From Ganoderma boninense (lineage: Eukaryota > Basidiomycota > Agaricomycetes > Polyporales > Polyporaceae), in assembly GCA_002900995.3 (NCBI GenBank), contig CM035306.1, forward strand, positions 2,418,001-2,482,000: a stretch of DNA of 64,000 bases, read 5' to 3'. How positions within the stretch are numbered: the stretch's first letter is position 1; each line of letters begins with the position of its first letter. Of the stretch, positions 58,636 through 64,000 are shown piece by piece. The notes under the pieces are model-generated. The model saw only the letters and a program-made list of their open reading frames with translations, was not told the origin of the DNA and did not search any database. Position numbers and translations under genes: made by a program.

Positions 58636-60343
58636 ATGAAGGGGTTGGAGAAGCGGAGGTGGGACAATTTGCTCTCATGGCTCAGGGTGGAACACGGCAT
58701 GGATGTCGGGGAGCATGGGTGTTGCGTCGAGGCCAGGGACGTCGAAGGTGCGTCCTCTCTCATAGCAATCTGCATATGCTGAGAAGCATCTAGGTGCCGG
58801 TAGAGGATTATTTGCACTCAGAGACTGTCCGGTGGGCCCATGCTGCTGACCATCTGTAAGTCGGTCTCGCTGACCCTTTTCCAGCGCGGAACCACGCTCT
58901 TCAAGGTCCCTTCTACCGCTCTCATGAACCGGACAACGGTGGCGAAATTATATCCTCAATTGCACAAGCGGAAGCTATCCGCCACCCAGCTGATCTCGTT
59001 ACATCTCTTGCTCCACAAACCCTCTGGCGACGATGACTCTTCTGACCCTGCTTTCGGACCTTACATCTCAACCTTGCCTCGGGAATTTTCGAGCCACCCC
59101 CTGACTTGGATGGTGAAACAAAAATTGACACAAGAGACCGATTGGGAGCGCCGAACTCTTGTCTTCCTCCCACCGGGCGCCGCTCGCAAATGCGCCGATC
59201 TCCACATGCGTTTTTGGAAAGACTGGGAGACACTGTTGTCTGTTATTGTAAGCTGTCTCGCTGTATCTGTAACCGCAGCCTGACATGTTTCGATTCAAGG
59301 ACAAATCGATTCTTCTTCAATCGTCACGACCGGACCTCTCATCGCCATCTTTTCGCACCGAAGACAATGCCGGTCTGGTTTTGGACTACCTCTGGTCTTG
59401 GCTAAACGGTCGCTACCTCGTTATGTTTTTGCTTTACTACCATCTCATGTATACTTCCCAGTCAACACACGATGCATTTTCTACCGTATCCGAGCTAACC
59501 GAGCCGATCCGGACAACTTCACTCTCTGTCCCGTGCTGGACTTTGCCAACCACAGTAACCACCGCACTCATATATTCCCTGTCGTCGACGCAGATGTTTG
59601 GGGGGCGGTAGTGAAGAAACCGTCAAAGTTCTTCGTCTTCTTCGGACCTGCTCAGGATGCTGTCGCTAAAGGGCAGGAGTTATATCTTCGGTATGGAGAC
59701 CATTCCAACAGCTTCTTGTTCTCTGAGTACGGCTTCGTGAACGGGGTCACCGAAGGCACGATCGAGAGGGGTGAATACTCTGGCCAAGTCGATGTCCAGG
59801 AAATCGTAGAGGAACTGTTCGCTGAACGGGGATCGTTGGGGAGTCGAATGAAGTCAGCGCTCGAGGAAGAAGGTTACTGGGGGTATGTCCTCCCGGAGTG
59901 GTGCACGAGCAACGCAGCTAATATATTTGCATCAACCTTGTAGAGACTGGACGCTCCATAGTGCACCGCCACCCGCACATCCTTCGTACCGGCTGATGTC
60001 AGCGCTGCGTCTCCTGCACGTATTTGATGAAGTCGACCCGATGAACCACCGAATGAGGCCATTCGAAGCCGGCGTGGAGAGATGGCGGAATGTCGTGAAT
60101 GGACATGCCGACACTATTTCACCGGAGAACGAGAACGCATGGAGACGCACGTTGGTTAACGCATGCAAGCGCATTAGGGACCGAGCGCATTCGCAATTGG
60201 GGGCTATGGCAGCAGCAGACTCGAAGGCCCACGAGACGAGTTGGCAGAAGTGGATGACGGACAATATCGTGGGGCTGTGGGCGGAGGAGCGTGATGTTGC
60301 GGAGGCCGTAATGCAGAGCGTTTTGTCTGGGGTGGAGTTCTGA
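58636..60343 (+). CDS. SET-domain protein lysine methyltransferase (RuBisCO LSMT/SETD6 type)
   Basis: This is a SAM-dependent methyltransferase of the group that modifies non-histone proteins such as ribosomal proteins and elongation factors (yeast Rkm/Efm enzymes). The start at 58636 gives MKGLEKRRWDNLLSWL. An intron joins GAGRGLFALRDCP, the first SET motif, and a second joins RGTTLFKVPSTALMN. The iSET insert follows. Then a 51-base-range intron near 59420 joins VNTRCIFYRI, and the SET core CPVLDFANHSNHRTH and LYLRYGDHSNSFLFSEYGFV carries the SAM- and lysine-binding residues. The C-terminal Rubisco-LSMT-like helical domain ends in SVLSGVEF. The substrate is unknown. Confidence 0.85.
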
Positions 60344-60900
60344 ATCTGAGTTCCGTCATGGAGTCTCGAGATCTAGACAAGCTCAACAAATCCAATCAGG
60401 TGTGCAGCAGTAAGGTATGTACTGGCTGGCGCTGGCCTCATCACGCACAAAGGAAGCGAACTGCAGACATACTCGCAGCTGAACTACCCGGTATTTTTTG
60501 TCAAAGACGGTTGGTGACGGTGCATTGATTAGGGAAGTGTCCTACATGATGCATCGCTTTCGGCTGCTGGGCATGGCAAGGAAGGGCAAGGACGACGATG
60601 CAGAGGGAGGGCGGTGCGGGGGCGGGACCAACGCAGTGCGGCTGCGGTTGTGGTGGGCGCATGATTACATCAGCAGAGAACCGTCTGAGGATAGACCTGG
60701 CGTGACGGCGCGGCGCTGAGAGTCCCTGCCTCGTTTCTGCCCCGTCCTTCCCCGTCCGTCCGTACCCTGCCCCCATCCCTCCGCCGACTGGGGCTCCTCA
60801 GACCGACCGCAGGACTCGCCGTCCTGATTCCCCAGGTCCTCTCCCTTCCGCCCCGACCTCAGGCTTCTCCGCTTCTCTTGTCCCACACCTTGTTCTCGAT
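60344..60900. other. Intergenic region before the UPF0658-like gene
   Basis: 557 bases lie between the SET gene stop and the next ATG. The last 180 bases are strongly pyrimidine-rich (CCGTCCTTCC-type runs), which suits a promoter and leader. No gene is seen. Confidence 0.45.
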
Positions 60901-62799
60901 ATGCAGCTACAAGCGCTCAACACCAAGGCCCAGCAGGCCTTCTTTGGGACAGGTGCACAATATCCCTAGTATCCTACTAGCATACAAATGTTAACATTTG
61001 TGTCTGCGGCTCAGTTCTCTTCCGTGAGTTTCTTTTCTTAGATGCCGTTAGAACATGGTCTCGGCAGGGAGGTGCTGAGAACCTGTGCATGCAGAGGCTG
61101 TTGTCGTCATAGTCATGGTCGCCATTGTTTTCGGCAAGGTGGAGGATGCCCTTCCATTGACGGATTCACGGTACAAAGTGCGTGTTCTTCTCTACCTCCA
61201 TCTCGTGCTAATCCAAACCGATTGCTCGTCTCGTCCAACAAGACAATCCCATGTTACCTTGCACTTTTCATCCTTGCAGAGTAAGCACTCCCAATGACCC
61301 ATGATGTAGCCAATCTTGACCCAAAATGTGTAGACTATTCGAGATCTTCATGGCGTATGATGCCTTGCGTCTACGAAATGTCATCCAGCTCGTCGGTCTG
61401 ATATGTGCGTTACTTTTGTGATGGTTCAAACAACTGCCCTCAACGCTGCTTACGCCTTCTCAGTATTCCACGCGGCCCTCATCGTCATGGCCTCACTCCA
61501 AATACACCAAACCCGCACCGCCTTGGTCACAGATCCCGGAGTCAACTGGACGGTGGACTACGCGGTGCGCTTTACCGGTTCTCCGTCGTGCGGCATCCAG
61601 TCTCAGTCTTCACATAGCACGGCGACGGGGCAGGAACTCTTTGGCAGCGCGTCCTTCCTTTCTTGATCGTCTCGCCCGTGGTCATAGGCGTCTCATGGCT
61701 CGTCTTGATTTGGTTTGTGCGCCAACTCTACTACGAATTCGGGTATGTATCTACAATGCCTCCGACTTCTCCATCTGTCGGCAACTGACACTGTACAGCT
61801 GGGCTATCTTCCACATCGTCGGCGCAAACCCCGCTGCCAAGAGTAGGCGAAATTTCTCCACCCGAGTGTGTTGTATGGCCTGACATGGCTCCGTTCGCAG
61901 CGATGTACCAGTTTTACCAGGTCATGATTTGTCTGCTGAAGTTCGACTTCTTCGCATTTGTCGGCGTCACGATGCAGGTACACGCGATAACCACGTTCCG
62001 CTATAGCTCATACTGAACAGTCCTGTGCATGTCAGCTTCTGATCCTCGTGCTCGCAAAGAACACAGCAGAGTTTGGCCTCACGGTCGCGGCCATTCCCAT
62101 CGTACTTGTCCTTCTCATCGGATGTGGTCTCGCCGTCCAGCGCGAGATCAAGTGGTACGTACCGTACCCGGTTATACAAAATATGTTTGATACGCTAACG
62201 GTTCTATAGGCTGATGACCATATCCCTCATTCTTATGTTGGCGGCCGAATCATATTGTGAGTGTTGGTCGATTCCTAGTCTTGTGCTGAACTAATTATAT
62301 GCGTACGTCCGCAGTCAGTAAGTGGCTTTGATCAAGCCGGGTTGTTTCTAAGCTGACCGGAAGCAGTCTACAAGCTCGTCCGCTTCTATGACCCCAGCTC
62401 CGAAGCCCAGTACGAGACTGTCCGGGCAACGCTGACGACGTTCAGTACGTCTAATTACTCTGATCATCTCTCACCGAGGCAGCCGAAGTAGACCGAGCTG
62501 ACACCTTCGCATTACACAGCCATCATCGCATTCTTGCTTCTATTCGGGACCTTCGGCATCGGGCTCCGCTGTTTCGCCGACTTCGAGAAAGGGCTCCTTA
62601 GAAGTAAGCTGCACGGTAAGGACTACAAGCAAGTCAATGGCGGTGTGAAGGAGAGCTTATTCGGTGATTCTTTCATGACTTAGATACTACGTTCCAGCGC
62701 GGTTACTCATCGTCTACTCCGGGGGCCGCAGGTACAAAGAAGGAGGAGGGTGGCTACAACTCTGGCTCTGCGCTGGGCCCACGGGTGTCGATAGAGTAA
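60901..62799 (+). CDS. Multi-pass membrane protein, UPF0658/Golgi-type (putative)
   Basis: A polytopic membrane protein with about seven hydrophobic segments split by eight or more short introns. It starts MQLQALNTKAQQAFFG. Segments include AVVVIVMVAIVFGKVEDAL, a block near 61340 ending in LFEIFMAYDALRLRNVIQL, FHAALIVMASLQIHQ, VVIGVSWLVLIWFVRQLYYE, LKFDFFAFVGVTMQ, IPIVLVLLIGCGLAV and TIIAFLLLFGTFGIGLRCF. The C-terminus is Gly/Ser-rich and cytosolic-looking (PGAAGTKKEEGGYNSG). The FEIF and DALRLRNVIQL pattern resembles the fungal UPF0658 Golgi membrane family, whose function is not known. The family call is moderate; membrane nature is certain. Confidence 0.65.
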
Positions 62800-63562
62800 A
62801 CTCGACCCTCTCTCATCAACACCAACATCTCGCCATATCAGACAGAGCTATGCCCCTCTCACGCCACGCCGTCATGACCCTTCACTGTTGCCCTCTCCCC
62901 GCAGGACCCGTGTTTCATTTCCCATCGCTGTTGCGTTTGTTGAATAGATACCGAGGATACCGATACCGATACCATTCATCGAGATTCGGGCCAGTCCGTG
63001 GACTGGATGGACTTTCTTGGGTGTTTGTTGTTGCAGCAGCTGCGACTCTCTCTTGGCTTTGTGGGCTTGTCCACCGTCAGTTTATTGTTACGTATTTATG
63101 CGCTAATCATCCCTACTACTATTCCTACCACCGCCACCACCACCATCACAACCACTACGACCACCCCTGCGTCGTTTGTACCATGTTCTCCTCCTTACAG
63201 CGGACTATCCCAACTAGCTCCTGTGACATTGACACTCGTTCACAACTCTGAGTGGCAGCCTGCAGCTTGATCTGAGGTCGTTACCGTCGCAGTACTGTTG
63301 GAATGAGGTTGAGTTTGAAGCACCGTCTCCATGGCAGGTTGAAGGGAACTTCTGTGTGGACTATGTGAACGATTCGGAGCGAACAACTCCCATAGCCTCT
63401 TGCTCATATACACAACCGGCAGAAGAAACGATACAGCCCGAGGCTGAAAACCGGAAGCGATCCTCATAGCATCAATAGCCAAACAAGCTCGATGTCCGAC
63501 AGTCCATGCACTCAATGAACAAAGTAAACCAAACGGGAGTCTGCAAGTCTCATACAGGTCCG
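62800..63562. other. Convergent 3' intergenic region with simple repeats
   Basis: 763 bases lie between two stop codons. An ACCGAT-type repeat lies near 62950-62975, and CCACCA/CATCAC-type repeats near 63120-63175. Frames across them encode His/Tyr runs and are not convincing genes. Confidence 0.5.
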
Positions 63563-64000
63563 TCAGAATAGAAACGGAAGCAGTGCGCCCAGCGCAAGCC
63601 AAGACGGCGATGAGAAGCTGGGCGATAGTGTGAATGCCCCGCTACCAGTGGCGGTTGGGAGTGGCTGCGTCGCAACCGTGGTGCCGTCGAGCCACGGGGT
63701 CTGCGGAGGCGGAGAGGACAGCTGTGGGAAGTCCTGCAGCGCGTTGGTCCCGTTCGCGCAGGCATCTGTTGGGTGGTCGTTCTGTACTGTCACGCTATAG
63801 AGGAGCTGGTTTCAGAAACGATGCTAGAAAAATGTGGGAGGCGGCTCACAGATAGGGCGTGATGGAGAAGTACGGCTGGCCATTGATGTGCGATGCCTCG
63901 TAGAACGTGAGCTGTACGTAGGTAAGTAGACGGAGAACCACTTGTTAGTCCGGTTTGCGAGACAGCAAGAAGGGACTCGCATTATAATTTCCGGCAGAGA
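63563..64000 (-). CDS. 3' end of a GPI-anchored surface protein gene (5' end outside window)
   Basis: Only the last two or so exons are present. An upstream exon encodes TFYEASHINGQPYFSITPYL, and an intron near 63850-63795 joins VTVQNDHPTDACANGTNAL. The protein ends with a Ser/Thr/Pro-rich segment and a hydrophobic tail (SWLALGALLPFLF), which suggests a GPI-attachment signal. I do not recognise the family from this fragment. Cell-surface placement is inferred from the tail only. Confidence 0.6.

Noticed and set aside
62850..63251. Plus-strand frames rich in His, Tyr and Thr after the UPF0658-like gene
   Set aside because: They are produced by simple CCA/CAT repeats in a 3' flank and have no upstream promoter or splice support.

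Overview
This window is nuclear DNA from a filamentous basidiomycete, most likely an Agaricomycete. The GC-rich genes lie close together on both strands, and almost every one is broken by several short introns (typically 50-65 bases, GT-AG). The content is fungal: an XMAP215/Stu2 protein, a Sct1/Gpt2-type acyltransferase, a TEA/ATTS factor, a Zn2Cys6 factor, an opsin-related protein and a serine-rich cupredoxin. I see no tRNA, rRNA, CRISPR array or bacterial-type operon. All exon borders were read by hand from splice signals, reading phase and protein-family continuity.

Layout, left to right. 1-10.7 kb: 3' part of a Stu2/XMAP215 gene (+), glycerol-3-phosphate/DHAP acyltransferase (+), type 1 methionine aminopeptidase (-), FAD monooxygenase (+). 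11.2-18.4 kb: APC5 (-) and NOC3 (+), divergent. 19-25 kb: TEA-domain factor (-) and ESCRT-I VPS23/TSG101 (+), divergent, with a 383-bp Tc1/mariner-type MITE between them. 25-27 kb is gene-poor. 27-33.7 kb: Src1/Heh1-like inner nuclear membrane protein (-), class I O-methyltransferase (+), secreted cupredoxin (-). 35.3-43.8 kb: Mso1-like protein (-), sulfide:quinone oxidoreductase (+), NEPRO-like nucleolar protein (-), AP-1/2 beta adaptin (+). 44.1-52.1 kb: OTU deubiquitinase (-), aldo-keto reductase (+), opsin-related seven-helix protein (+), a transcription factor with two tandem Zn2Cys6 clusters (-). 52.7-64 kb: a large disordered basic nuclear-type protein (+), a YMR226c-like dehydrogenase (-), an LSMT-type SET protein (+), a UPF0658-like membrane protein (+), and the 3' end of a GPI-anchored protein (-).

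The genes do not form one pathway or biosynthetic cluster. Most are single-copy housekeeping genes for mitosis, ribosome biogenesis, membrane traffic, lipid synthesis and protein maturation, arranged as divergent or convergent neighbours. The points most worth a second look are: a transcription factor whose zinc-cluster module appears to have been duplicated together with its intron pattern, including two 13-base microexons; the MITE next to the TEA gene; an apparent one-base frameshift in the methionine aminopeptidase; an 8-base microexon in the sulfide:quinone oxidoreductase; a GC-AG intron in the acyltransferase; and an opsin homologue that lacks the retinal lysine.
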